From Shewanella schlegeliana (lineage in GTDB: Bacteria > Pseudomonadota > Gammaproteobacteria > Enterobacterales > Shewanellaceae), in assembly GCF_016765635.1 (NCBI RefSeq), contig NZ_JAESVD010000007.1, positions 1 through 64,000 of the forward strand: a stretch of DNA of 64,000 bases. Direction: 5' to 3'. The notes under the pieces were generated by a model. That model saw only the letters and a program-made list of their open reading frames with translations. It did no database searches and was not told the DNA's origin. This document shows, piece after piece, positions 25,142 to 33,527 of the stretch. Position 1 is the stretch's first letter; the number at the start of each line of letters is the position of its first letter. The position numbers and the translations under genes were made by a program.

Positions 25142-26347
25142 TTAAGCAACATTACTTCTTACCCTCCCTGAGCTAGAGTAGATATCGGCAATCCTTACTT
25201 TTTTACAAATGACTAATGTCAATTGCTCAATAATAAAGTCCAGTTGCTTTTTTTCAAGTTGAGGATGCAAGGGTAATGTTACAATTCGCTTATAAAATGC
25301 CTCTGCTATTGGAAAATCCCCCACCTTAAAACCACACTTCTGATAGTAAGGCTGTGTGTGAACAGGTATATAATGCACATTAACACCTATACCTGCGGCT
25401 CTTAATTGATGAAATGCAAAGCCTCTATCAACATGTTCCGGCAATAATATAATCATCAAATGCCAAGAGCTGTAATCTCCTTCATATGGAGAAACAAAAC
25501 TCACCCCCAATTCGAGCATTTTTTCAGCATAATATGCTGCAATGGCATGGCGCTTACTAACAAACTGCTCAAGTTTATCAAATTGACTCACTCCTAAAAC
25601 AGCTTGTATCTCCGTCATGCGATAATTAAAACCTAATGCCTGTTGCTCGTAGTACCATGGTTCGTCAGTATGTTTCTCTATAAAATTACTTCGAGTTACA
25701 CCATGACTACGTAATAGTTGCATAGACTTAGCTAAGGCTGCATCATTGGTTGTCGCCGCGCCGCCCTCAGCCGTGGTGATGATCTTCACAGGGTGAAAAC
25801 TAAATACCGTAATATCACTGTATTGACAGCTACCTACGGGGGATTCCCTATAGCGGGCACCGATACAGTGCGAGGCATCTTCAATCACCTTAAAGCCATA
25901 CTCTTTCGACAGCAGTGCTATAGCTTTCATATCGCAGCTATGTCCAGCCAAATGAACAGGGATCACCACTTTTGGTAGGCAACCGTGTTCTTTAGCCCAA
26001 GTAAGCTTTAATCTCAACTTATCCACATCTATTCTGCCGGAGGCCATTTCTACATCAACAAAATCAACTGATGCATCACAGTAGAGCGCACAATTAGCAG
26101 AAGCGACAAATGTAATCGGACTAGTCCAAACCCTATCCCCTTTACCAACACCTAGGGCTAAGCAGGCAATATGCAGTGCCGAGGTCGCACTATTAACAGC
26201 TATAGCATACTTGGCTTGCGTGAATTGGGATAATCGCGACTCAAATAAAGGGACTTGCGGGCCTTGGGTCAGAAAGTCAGACTTAAGCACACTCACAACA
26301 GCATCTATATCGTCTTGGCTAATATGCTGTTTTCCGTATTGAATCAT
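25142..26347 (-). CDS. pseC: PseC-like PLP-dependent sugar aminotransferase
   Basis: This 401-residue DegT/DnrJ/EryC1-family enzyme would transfer an amino group from glutamate to C4 of a UDP-4-keto-hexose. The PLP lysine lies in FSFHPVKIITTAEGGAATT, and the N-terminal AVNSATSALHIACLALGVG and the VIEDASHCIGA motif are typical. It probably followed pseB in the ancestral operon, since a pseB fragment sits just upstream. If no other PseB exists, its usual substrate is missing. GAGAG lies before the ATG. Confidence 0.9.
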   Translation of the reverse strand: MIQYGKQHISQDDIDAVVSVLKSDFLTQGPQVPLFESRLSQFTQAKYAIAVNSATSALHIACLALGVGKGDRVWTSPITFVASANCALYCDASVDFVDVEMASGRIDVDKLRLKLTWAKEHGCLPKVVIPVHLAGHSCDMKAIALLSKEYGFKVIEDASHCIGARYRESPVGSCQYSDITVFSFHPVKIITTAEGGAATTNDAALAKSMQLLRSHGVTRSNFIEKHTDEPWYYEQQALGFNYRMTEIQAVLGVSQFDKLEQFVSKRHAIAAYYAEKMLELGVSFVSPYEGDYSSWHLMIILLPEHVDRGFAFHQLRAAGIGVNVHYIPVHTQPYYQKCGFKVGDFPIAEAFYKRIVTLPLHPQLEKKQLDFIIEQLTLVICKKVRIADIYSSSGRVRSNVA

Positions 26348-26398
26348 AAATCAAAACTCTCTTTTAAATCAGGTAACATAAAACCACATGTAGAGTGG

Positions 26399-26557
26399 CT
26401 ATACAAAAGGCACTGCTAAACTACAAATTAAAACCATCGTTCTCCGTGACAATATAATAAGACGTTTTGGTTTATAACGTTCAAGGATGGTTTTTGTGTA
26501 CATTCTTCCAAATGAACCTGTGCCACCCGTTATCAAAATTGATTTATTATTAAACAT
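26399..26557 (-). pseudogene. pseB: pseB remnant (UDP-GlcNAc 4,6-dehydratase/5-epimerase, N-terminal fragment)
   Basis: On the minus strand the ATG at 26557 starts MFNNKSILITGGTGSFGRMY and continues TKTILERYKPKRLIILSR. That is the NAD-binding start of PseB, including the GGTGSFG loop. After about 38 codons the similarity stops, and the frame ends at a stop at 26399-26401, giving 52 residues instead of about 330. The pseC-like gene begins 50 bases further on. The simplest reading is an internal deletion that removed nearly all of pseB. Confidence 0.85.
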
Positions 26558-26901
26558 TATTTTTCACCATCGCCCTTCAGAATATAAGCTGTCAAAAAAA
26601 TATCACTGGGTTATCTTTAATACTATTAACGGCAAAAAGTGTGCCAAAAAAATAAAACACTTACTGCTGCTCTAATCGATAACATCGGCTGTAAACTACC
26701 GAAAAACATACATACTACAGCATCGATTAACCAGAAAACGTCTTTATACCACTAAATAAGCATTCTCATAGGAGCTAGCTCCTATTTATTTAACAAAGGT
26801 GGTATTAAAATTGCTTTCTTAAAAGAATACCGATTTTCTAGCTGTAATGCTCGTGTAATAACAAGTTCCGAAGCACCCGCGATCAAAACACTGAGGACAA
26901 A
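26558..26901. other. Spacer upstream of the Maf/DUF115 gene
   Basis: These 344 AT-rich bases contain the upstream side of the pseB remnant and the promoter of the DUF115 gene. A perfect 18-base palindrome (ataggagctagctcctat, 26768-26785) followed by ttattta may be a terminator or operator. No protein-like frame was found. Confidence 0.5.
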
Positions 26902-29331
26902 ATGCAAAGCACCAATCCAAATACCTTTAACACTTTTGCGATAAGTCAGTTTAACGAATACTACTTACCTAGTGTCAATCGCCAAATCTTTGAAACTATT
27001 GATTCGAAAACTCACTTCGACAAGTTATTTAAAATTGAGTTTGCCAAAGAGAATCAGCTGCATGTCATTATCGGTATCGATTCAGGGCTACTAGCTAACT
27101 ACGTTCTTGAGTCATCCCTACCTGCCGATAGCCAATTTATATTTGTTGAGCTAGACAGTGTATTGGAGTTGCTCAATGTAGAGATCCCTGAGCCATTAAA
27201 GCAACAGGTCTCTATTTGTACTATTAACGAGCTTGCTGAAATACTCAATAGTCGTAGTAATCCCGTTTACATCATTAAAGATAAGCTTGCCGTTCACCAG
27301 TCTCTCGGTGTAAGAGCCCAGCATTTAGCCGAATATGCCCAACTGAGCAGTGACGTCATGGCAGTGGTTAATCAAGCAACATGTGAACATAAAACCTCTT
27401 TTAACCAAGAGATCTTCGTAGAGCAACAACTGCTTAATTTAACTGAAAACCATATGCCGGCATCGATCCTAAAGGGACGATATCAAGGTAAAACCTGTAT
27501 TGTCACCGCCGGCGGGCCCTCATTAGATGAGCATATGCCATGGATTAAGGAGAATAAAGACAAGCTCTTTATTATTGCGGTTTCGCGAGTCGCGGCAAAA
27601 TTAACCAAAGAGGGAGTATCACCGCAGATTATTGTCTCTGTCGATCCCCAAGAGCTAAGCTTAGAAGTTAATAGCGACATGATGGCATTGTATGACAGCT
27701 CTCTGCTCATTCACTCCTATCACATCTGCTCAAGAATTCTTTCTCAATGGCGTGGACGCCACCTATTCACTGGCAATCGCCTGCTATGGGATGAAACTAA
27801 CGACAAACACAATATTGAATCTGTTGGCCCAACGGTGACTAATGCCGCTATCACGATTGCAGCGGAACTAGGTTTTACTCAAGTGCTACTAACAGGTGCA
27901 GATTTTTGCTATTCGAAAACAGGGCATACTCACACCAGTGGAACTTTAGAGGCTAACCTAGGCCCCAATATGGGACACATAGGTGACTGGGTTGAAACCT
28001 ATTGTGGCGATAAAGCCGAGACAATCTTCCAATTAACTGAAGCCAAAAAAGCCTTAGCCTATCAGGTGTCTACCCTGCCACAGTGCAAAGTCATCAACCT
28101 ATCACCTAATGCTGCTGTCACCGCCAATGTGGCTCATCTAGCATTAGATAAAATCGTTATTGAAGCAGCGAACTGTAACCACCAAGCGCTATTTTCATTC
28201 GTCGATAGCCAAACCGTTGATTTGAAAAAGCACTACCAATATTGTCTAAAACAGATGAGTGAGGCGGTGTCATCACTTCAGGCGATATTAAAATTGGCCA
28301 ACTCTGCCCTAAAGCTCAATCGAGCGGGAAACCAAGCTGAGCAATTAGATAAAATTGAACACAAGATCAATAAGCATCACGGTAAGCTTGCTAAAGTCAT
28401 TAAATTCTACGGCTACTTGGAATTTAGCCGGTTTCTCTCTACAACAGAGAGTAGTCAGTGGTCTCAAGACCACGTAGAGCAGATGACAGCTAACTACTAT
28501 GAGGCGTTTATCTGCGTGTCTAAAAAGCTTGAGGGGATCTTTAAGCAAGCACAACAACGTTGCTTATCACGCCTAGACGAATTAAACCCACAAAGCGATG
28601 TGGAGCCTCTAATTCAACAATGGCTACAAGATAATCAGCCCGGCCGAGCACTCGTCTGGATGCACAATTTAACTCGTGAATTATCTACAGAAGAAGTATT
28701 AGCATTAGAACCTTTAGCTCGTGAGTTTCAGCTACAACTTACAGATCATCAGCGTTACCAGTCAAAGTTGGCAGCAGGTTACTCCCTTGAGGAAGCGTTT
28801 AATAAGATAATGACTTTAGTTATCAAGAAAAACCTTCAAGGACTCACGCTCATGGCTAGCACACTCAAGGCTCGGGCTGTAGAAAGTGATCTAGCAAAAC
28901 GCTTGTATTACTTGGCTGACTCCTACTGTTTAGATCTACAGGGCAAGCCTCAACAGGCACTCACAACATTGCTAGAGTTAGGTTCTGAGCTATTTACTGA
29001 AGTCGAGTTTAAACAAGTGAGTGTACTGTCACTGAAACTCGGTCAGCTAGAGCTAGCAGCCCTTGCATTACAGCAATTGGTAAGTTTAAGCGATGAGTAC
29101 CTGCCTCAATATGCACATTTGCTCAAGCTTCAAGGGCAAGATCAACTCGCGTTGAACACCTATATGGATTATCTAAATAAATATCCTAATGACATCTTAA
29201 TATGGTTAAAGTTGGGCTCATTTCTATATGAAATCGAACAAATACAAACGGCTAAAGATGTCTTTAACCAAGTTCTTAATCTTGACCCAAGCAATCAAAT
29301 TGCAATCAATCAATTAGCTAAGATAGCTTAA
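26902..29331 (+). CDS. Motility-accessory-factor (Maf/DUF115) glycosyltransferase with C-terminal TPR
   Basis: An 809-residue cytosolic protein. The central DUF115 domain is recognised by CIVTAGGPSLDEHMPWIKEN, SPQIIVSVDPQE and TGADFCYSKTGHTHTSGT. Maf proteins transfer nonulosonic acids from CMP to serine and threonine of flagellin. Residues about 680-809 contain tetratricopeptide-like repeats (LDPSNQIAINQLAKIA at the end), which may bind the acceptor or the flagellin chaperone. GAGGA precedes the ATG. It links the locus to protein glycosylation, although no flagellin gene is in the window. Confidence 0.85.
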   Translation: MQSTNPNTFNTFAISQFNEYYLPSVNRQIFETIDSKTHFDKLFKIEFAKENQLHVIIGIDSGLLANYVLESSLPADSQFIFVELDSVLELLNVEIPEPLKQQVSICTINELAEILNSRSNPVYIIKDKLAVHQSLGVRAQHLAEYAQLSSDVMAVVNQATCEHKTSFNQEIFVEQQLLNLTENHMPASILKGRYQGKTCIVTAGGPSLDEHMPWIKENKDKLFIIAVSRVAAKLTKEGVSPQIIVSVDPQELSLEVNSDMMALYDSSLLIHSYHICSRILSQWRGRHLFTGNRLLWDETNDKHNIESVGPTVTNAAITIAAELGFTQVLLTGADFCYSKTGHTHTSGTLEANLGPNMGHIGDWVETYCGDKAETIFQLTEAKKALAYQVSTLPQCKVINLSPNAAVTANVAHLALDKIVIEAANCNHQALFSFVDSQTVDLKKHYQYCLKQMSEAVSSLQAILKLANSALKLNRAGNQAEQLDKIEHKINKHHGKLAKVIKFYGYLEFSRFLSTTESSQWSQDHVEQMTANYYEAFICVSKKLEGIFKQAQQRCLSRLDELNPQSDVEPLIQQWLQDNQPGRALVWMHNLTRELSTEEVLALEPLAREFQLQLTDHQRYQSKLAAGYSLEEAFNKIMTLVIKKNLQGLTLMASTLKARAVESDLAKRLYYLADSYCLDLQGKPQQALTTLLELGSELFTEVEFKQVSVLSLKLGQLELAALALQQLVSLSDEYLPQYAHLLKLQGQDQLALNTYMDYLNKYPNDILIWLKLGSFLYEIEQIQTAKDVFNQVLNLDPSNQIAINQLAKIA

Positions 29332-29340
29332 CTCCTCAAG

Positions 29341-29367
29341 CCGCTGCCAACATTGTGTTAGCAGCGG
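29341..29367. terminator. Hairpin after the Maf/DUF115 gene
   Basis: ccgctgc (29341-29347) pairs with gcagcgg (29361-29367), extended inward by aaca/tgtt with one mismatch and a ttg loop. It lies just past the stop of the DUF115 gene. There is no following T-run, so termination strength is uncertain. Confidence 0.5.
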
Positions 29368-29439
29368 TATCTAAATCCCATACAAAGTCTTATAATCGCC
29401 ATCATTAATTTTCTATGATTTTGTTTCGGAGATCAGCGC

Positions 29440-29919
29440 TTGGCACATACTTATATTCCATTTGAACAATACAAACGTAAATGGATTTTTAATCATAAAG
29501 ATCTTCCAGTTAGTGACGAAGATAAAGCATTGATCCATCCCCTAGATCAGAAGTCGTCAATGGAAGTATGGAATAAATGGATTAGCAACAAGAGTAGCCG
29601 TACTGAGCAATTCACTAAAGGTGACTGGGCAGCTAAAGACAGTGCCTGGGTGTTAACTGAGCATTGGCAGAGTGCATGGGACAGCGAAGCTCCTGCATTA
29701 CCAGAAGGTTTTAGCGAACATTTCGACTGGGCCGATGATGCAACTGTTTATTTCTGCTACGAAAAGTATCAAGTAATCGAGACTCGCTGGGACGTATTTG
29801 TCCGTAACTGGAAGTGTTTCCTGTTCTTCGATGATGGCCCATTACTGATCTCACCAAAACAAAAACAAGCCGCAATCTTCCATCAAAGTGGCCAATTTCA
29901 GTTAGGTTCACGTGGGTAA
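29440..29919 (+). CDS. DUF2947 family protein
   Basis: A 159-residue soluble protein of unknown function, rich in tryptophan and acidic residues (EQYKRKWIF, WDVFVRNWKCFLFFDDGP). The pattern matches DUF2947, a family I associate with Shewanella and Vibrio. It starts with TTG, preceded by CGGAG 8 bases upstream; no ATG fits better. No signal or membrane segment is visible. It stands as a single gene before the chalcone-isomerase-like gene. Confidence 0.75.
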   Translation: MAHTYIPFEQYKRKWIFNHKDLPVSDEDKALIHPLDQKSSMEVWNKWISNKSSRTEQFTKGDWAAKDSAWVLTEHWQSAWDSEAPALPEGFSEHFDWADDATVYFCYEKYQVIETRWDVFVRNWKCFLFFDDGPLLISPKQKQAAIFHQSGQFQLGSRG

Positions 29920-29975
29920 CTTACACAGTTAACTAAAGCCAAACGTGAGCTTCTTTCTATTATTATGAGGTTTTT

Positions 29976-30536
29976 ATGAAGTCCCTCTCTACCCTATTAC
30001 TCGCTTCAAGCGTACTGCTGTCATCGTCATTACAGGCCAAAGAAGTCTCAGGCGTACAGCTAGATGACTCAGTACAACTCGACAACCAAACACTGGTTTT
30101 AAATGGTGCAGGTGTACGCAGTAAGTTTTTCATCGATCTCTATGTTGGTAGCTTATACGTACCAACACACCTCAATACTGCACAAGCTGTTATTGATGCA
30201 CCGAGTGCTGCAGTACGTCTTAATATCACGTCTGGCATGATCACCGCCGACAAGATGAAAGACGCCATTAACGAAGGCTTTGATGATGCAACTGACGGCA
30301 ATACTGCGCCGATTGCTGCTAAAATTGAGCAATTTATGGGGCTATTTAGCGCTGAAATTGTTGAAGGCGATCAGTTTACTTTGCTTGCTGATAAAACTAC
30401 TGGTGTAACAGCCTATAAAAATGGCCAAGCACAAGCGACAATTGCCGGTGAAGAGTTCCGTCAAGCGCTGCTTAAGATCTGGCTAGGCACTGAGCCAGCC
30501 CAAAAAAGCTTAAAAGACGCCATGCTTGGCAAATAA
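29976..30536 (+). CDS. Periplasmic chalcone-isomerase-like protein
   Basis: The 186-residue protein begins with a signal peptide (MKSLSTLLLASSVLLSSSLQ, cut before AKEVSG) and continues with a chalcone isomerase-like fold, seen in LVLNGAGVRSKFFIDLYVGS and the C-terminal IAGEEFRQALLKIWLG. Bacterial members probably bind lipids or other ligands rather than chalcone. No catalytic role is assigned. It follows DUF2947 by 56 bases in the same direction and may share its transcript. Confidence 0.8.
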   Translation: MKSLSTLLLASSVLLSSSLQAKEVSGVQLDDSVQLDNQTLVLNGAGVRSKFFIDLYVGSLYVPTHLNTAQAVIDAPSAAVRLNITSGMITADKMKDAINEGFDDATDGNTAPIAAKIEQFMGLFSAEIVEGDQFTLLADKTTGVTAYKNGQAQATIAGEEFRQALLKIWLGTEPAQKSLKDAMLGK

Positions 30537-30555
30537 GTAAGACTCTAGATTTCAG

Positions 30556-31467
30556 CTAGAATCTCACCGTCACATCCAGGGCCGCAGCGCCCTGGTTGTC
30601 GATAGCCTCTTTGCAGTGTTGTGGATTAAGCTCTAACTCACCATTAAAGAAGTATCCCCCATAGGCGCTCAAACTCACCGACTGCGATATATCCCAACCG
30701 ACTCTAGTAAAAGCTACCCACTCCTCAATCTCAGCCGTCAGCTCATCATCGGCAATTAAAAAGCGATTTGTACGTTTGGATGTGCCAATACCCATATTCC
30801 AGTCAGGGCTTAACTGATAACTCAGCTCTAAACCAGCTGGACCACTAAAGCCTGCAGAAAATGGGTTGCCTAAAGATAATTTTTCAGTGAGCTGCCAATT
30901 AACGGCAATAAAAGGCACGGTTCGCACTTCATCAATATCATTGAGGTAGGCCGCACCAAAGCCCAACATATTGCCGGAATCAAATCGGTACATGCCCGAA
31001 AACACGGCACCATAACTCTGTGCGTTACTCGATGATGCCGTATCAGCGTAGGCATATTGCAGCTTAGGAGCGAGAATAAACATCCAGTTTTTATTAGGTC
31101 GATAAGAGATCGACAGACTCGCGCGGTAACGCTCAATTTTATCCCAGGTTTTCGTGCCATCTTTAAGAGTGGCTTTAGGACTTGGTGAACGCCAGTCATA
31201 ATCGAGATTATCGTAGCCGACACCTGCACCAATCGACCACTGCCTGTTAAGCGCCAAACTCCCCTTTGCATCAAACATCCACTGTTCACGCTGCAACTCG
31301 TTTCCCTCATCCCCAACAGATGCTGTGCCAGTCATTATTCGCGAAACACTGACACTCAACGGACTCGGCCTATAGGAAGGTTTTGACTCTGACTTGGCAA
31401 TGGCACTCGGTGCAACAAGCAAACTTATTATGGCAAGGTTACTCATAAACAAAGGCTTTTTCATCAA
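30556..31467 (-). CDS. Outer-membrane beta-barrel protein (DUF6268-like)
   Basis: A 303-residue exported protein. A signal peptide at the N-terminus (ISLLVAPSAIAKS) is followed by alternating hydrophobic strands and turns, and the protein ends in the aromatic VTVRF typical of outer-membrane barrels. Motifs such as SIGAGVGYDNLDY and GLELSYQLSPDWNMGIG repeat the strand-turn pattern. The function is unknown. It converges with the chalcone-isomerase-like gene and lies downstream of tetR in the same direction, separated by a terminator. Confidence 0.75.
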   Translation of the reverse strand: MMKKPLFMSNLAIISLLVAPSAIAKSESKPSYRPSPLSVSVSRIMTGTASVGDEGNELQREQWMFDAKGSLALNRQWSIGAGVGYDNLDYDWRSPSPKATLKDGTKTWDKIERYRASLSISYRPNKNWMFILAPKLQYAYADTASSSNAQSYGAVFSGMYRFDSGNMLGFGAAYLNDIDEVRTVPFIAVNWQLTEKLSLGNPFSAGFSGPAGLELSYQLSPDWNMGIGTSKRTNRFLIADDELTAEIEEWVAFTRVGWDISQSVSLSAYGGYFFNGELELNPQHCKEAIDNQGAAALDVTVRF

Positions 31468-31554
31468 GCTAACTCCATTAGCAACAAAATCAATTAATCA
31501 AACTCGTTAAAGTCATTTTAGCTTACGTTCAAAAATATCTGTGGAGCAATCGAA

Positions 31555-31581
31555 GACAAAAAAGGAGCCTTTAGCTCCTTT
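31555..31581 (-). terminator. Rho-independent terminator of the tetR gene
   Basis: aaaggagc (31561-31568) pairs with gctccttt (31574-31581) around the loop cttta. On the minus strand the stem is followed by a T stretch (the aaa run at 31558-31563 on the plus strand). It lies 16 bases past the tetR stop. Confidence 0.85.
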
Positions 31582-31596
31582 AGTTAGACTCAACAA

Positions 31597-32211
31597 TTAA
31601 CTGACTTTATAAGCCCTCAGGAACATCTCTACGGTTTCGTTAATGTACTGCCCTCGACTATCGAGAAGATCGCTCACATCCAAGCCAAGATCGAGTCGCA
31701 TACGCATCTCTCCAAAAATCATCAAGCAAAGCCGCACAGCACAGTGATGTGGGTTAGCGAAGTGATACACACCTAGCTCAGACACGCGGCTTAAATAATC
31801 TCTCAATAATCCTACAATATGCTTTGGGCCGGCGCTATAAAACAGCTCTGAGAGCTCAGGATGCGAATCAGCTTGAGCGACGCAGGCCTTAAACACTGTT
31901 ACCGCTTCAGGACTTATAATCACCTCTCCAAAATGTTTTGCAAATAACATCAGGCTTTCTTCAGGGTTCTCAGGATCAGATAAGATGTCTTGATTCACGC
32001 CATGAATTAAACACTTGGACTCAATCGATGCCACAAATAGATCATCTTTACAGCCGTAATGAGAGTACACGGTTTGTTTAGATACCCCCGCTAACTTAGC
32101 CACTTCATCCATGCTGGTATTAGGGAAGCCTTGCTCACAAAACAACTGCTTTGCAGCCTGTAGGATCTGCTCACGCTTCTGCTCACTGCGACTCAATACT
32201 GGTGAATCCAT
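31597..32211 (-). CDS. TetR/AcrR-family repressor of the adjacent RND pump
   Basis: A 204-residue transcriptional regulator. The N-terminal DNA-binding domain is typical: ILQAAKQLFCEQGF, then MDEVAKLAGVSKQTVYSHYG for the helix-turn-helix. The rest is the ligand-binding and dimer domain. It is divergent from the RND membrane-fusion and pump genes, and palindromes lie between them (32284-32356), so it probably represses that operon and itself. I use the ATG at 32211; a GTG at 32229 would add six residues. Confidence 0.9.
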   Translation of the reverse strand: MDSPVLSRSEQKREQILQAAKQLFCEQGFPNTSMDEVAKLAGVSKQTVYSHYGCKDDLFVASIESKCLIHGVNQDILSDPENPEESLMLFAKHFGEVIISPEAVTVFKACVAQADSHPELSELFYSAGPKHIVGLLRDYLSRVSELGVYHFANPHHCAVRLCLMIFGEMRMRLDLGLDVSDLLDSRGQYINETVEMFLRAYKVS

Positions 32212-32283
32212 AACGGGCCCCACTCCCACATTTTGCCAATTCCAATTACCGAAATGCTATTTAAGCATAAAAGAAACTACTGC

Positions 32284-32356
32284 GTCTATTTAGACTAATT
32301 TATATAAATTCAGACTAGACAGTCTAGTTTTGCAACACTAGACTAACAAGTCCAGT
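32284..32356 (+). promoter_or_regulatory. Cluster of inverted repeats, probable TetR operators
   Basis: Three related dyads share the core TAGAC/GTCTA. They are gtcta-tt-tagac (32284-32295), the perfect actagac-a-gtctagt (32314-32328), and the imperfect actagac-taacaa-gtccagt (32337-32356). They fill the spacer between the divergent tetR and RND genes, where operators of efflux repressors usually lie. Confidence 0.75.
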
Positions 32357-32411
32357 TAACAAGCTGATTACTTAAAATTCATCTTTGAATTAACAACACA
32401 GGCTAAACGTA

Positions 32412-33524
32412 ATGGATATTAAGCGTGTTATAACTCATCACAAACTCTTTATAGGCTTAGTTGCAGTCACTTTATTGACCGCATGTCAGGACTCTTCCGT
32501 TGAGCAACCGGTCACAGTGAGTTATCAATCTGTTAATGTTGAATCATTAAGGTTTGAGGATAACTATCAATTTAATCAAGAATTTTCTGGCACGATTCGA
32601 GCAGGCAATACCACAGGGATAGGTTTTGAATTAGCTGGAAAAATCAAGGCTCTTGCCGTTGATAGCGGTGATAACGTCAAGCAAGGTCAACTGCTAGCAC
32701 AGCTCGATACACGGTTATTGATGGCACAACAAAATGAGTTAACCGCAAGTCTTACACAAAACAAAGCGGATTTAGATTTAGCTAAGGCCACCCTAGATAG
32801 AAGCCTAGGTTTGCAAAAACAGGGTTATGTGTCAGAGCAGCAACTTGACGAATTACAAGGCCAGCTTAATAGCTTACAGGCGGCGAAAACACGCTTAAAT
32901 GCTTCACTATTAGCCAATCAGTTAAAAATTGAAAAGTCTGATTTACTCGCACCGTTTGACGGCGTCATAAGTAAGCGTAGCCATAACTTAGGCGAAGTGA
33001 TCGATGTCGGTAGTCCAGTCTACACCATTATTGAGCACAATAACGTACAGGCTTATATCGGTGTGCCAGTACTGATAGCGAATAACTTAACAGCCGGTCA
33101 GCTGGTCGATTTGAGGGTACGGCAGCAACACTATCAAGCCACAATCGCCGGCATTGGTGCCGAGCTCAACCCTGTGACTCGTACCGTTGAGCTAAGAGTT
33201 ACCCTGCCTGAAAACGCTCAGGTGATAAACGGAGAACTGACCTACCTCTATTACAATAAGACCATGGCTAGCCAAGGCTATTGGGTCCCGCTTAGTGCCC
33301 TAACCGATGGCGTACGCGGGCTGTGGAATATCTACGTACTAAAGCAATCAGATGATTCCCTTTATACGCTGGAGCGCCGTGACGTCGAGATCATCTATAC
33401 CGCTAAAGACAAAGCCTTTATTAATGGCGCCATCGCCCCTGATGAGCAGTATGTTTCAGTGGGCTTACATAAATTGGTCGCGGGTCAGCTAGTGACTAAA
33501 CAAACTCAACTCGCGACGAGGTAA
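32412..33524 (+). CDS. RND efflux periplasmic adaptor (membrane fusion) lipoprotein
   Basis: A 370-residue adaptor joins the inner-membrane RND pump to an outer-membrane channel. A lipobox (LLTACQDS) at about residue 25 predicts a lipid anchor. Next come a lipoyl half (IKALAVDSGDNVKQGQLLAQ), a coiled-coil hairpin (about 95-165), the second lipoyl half (SDLLAPFDGVISKRSHNLGE) and a beta-barrel domain. The pump gene starts 3 bases after the stop, so the two form an operon. No outer-membrane channel gene is present here, so a shared TolC is expected. Confidence 0.92.
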   Translation: MDIKRVITHHKLFIGLVAVTLLTACQDSSVEQPVTVSYQSVNVESLRFEDNYQFNQEFSGTIRAGNTTGIGFELAGKIKALAVDSGDNVKQGQLLAQLDTRLLMAQQNELTASLTQNKADLDLAKATLDRSLGLQKQGYVSEQQLDELQGQLNSLQAAKTRLNASLLANQLKIEKSDLLAPFDGVISKRSHNLGEVIDVGSPVYTIIEHNNVQAYIGVPVLIANNLTAGQLVDLRVRQQHYQATIAGIGAELNPVTRTVELRVTLPENAQVINGELTYLYYNKTMASQGYWVPLSALTDGVRGLWNIYVLKQSDDSLYTLERRDVEIIYTAKDKAFINGAIAPDEQYVSVGLHKLVAGQLVTKQTQLATR

Positions 33525-33527
33525 GAG

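Noticed and set aside
26487..26675. 62-codon plus-strand frame
   Set aside because: Its first half is the antisense of the pseB remnant and no start signal is present.
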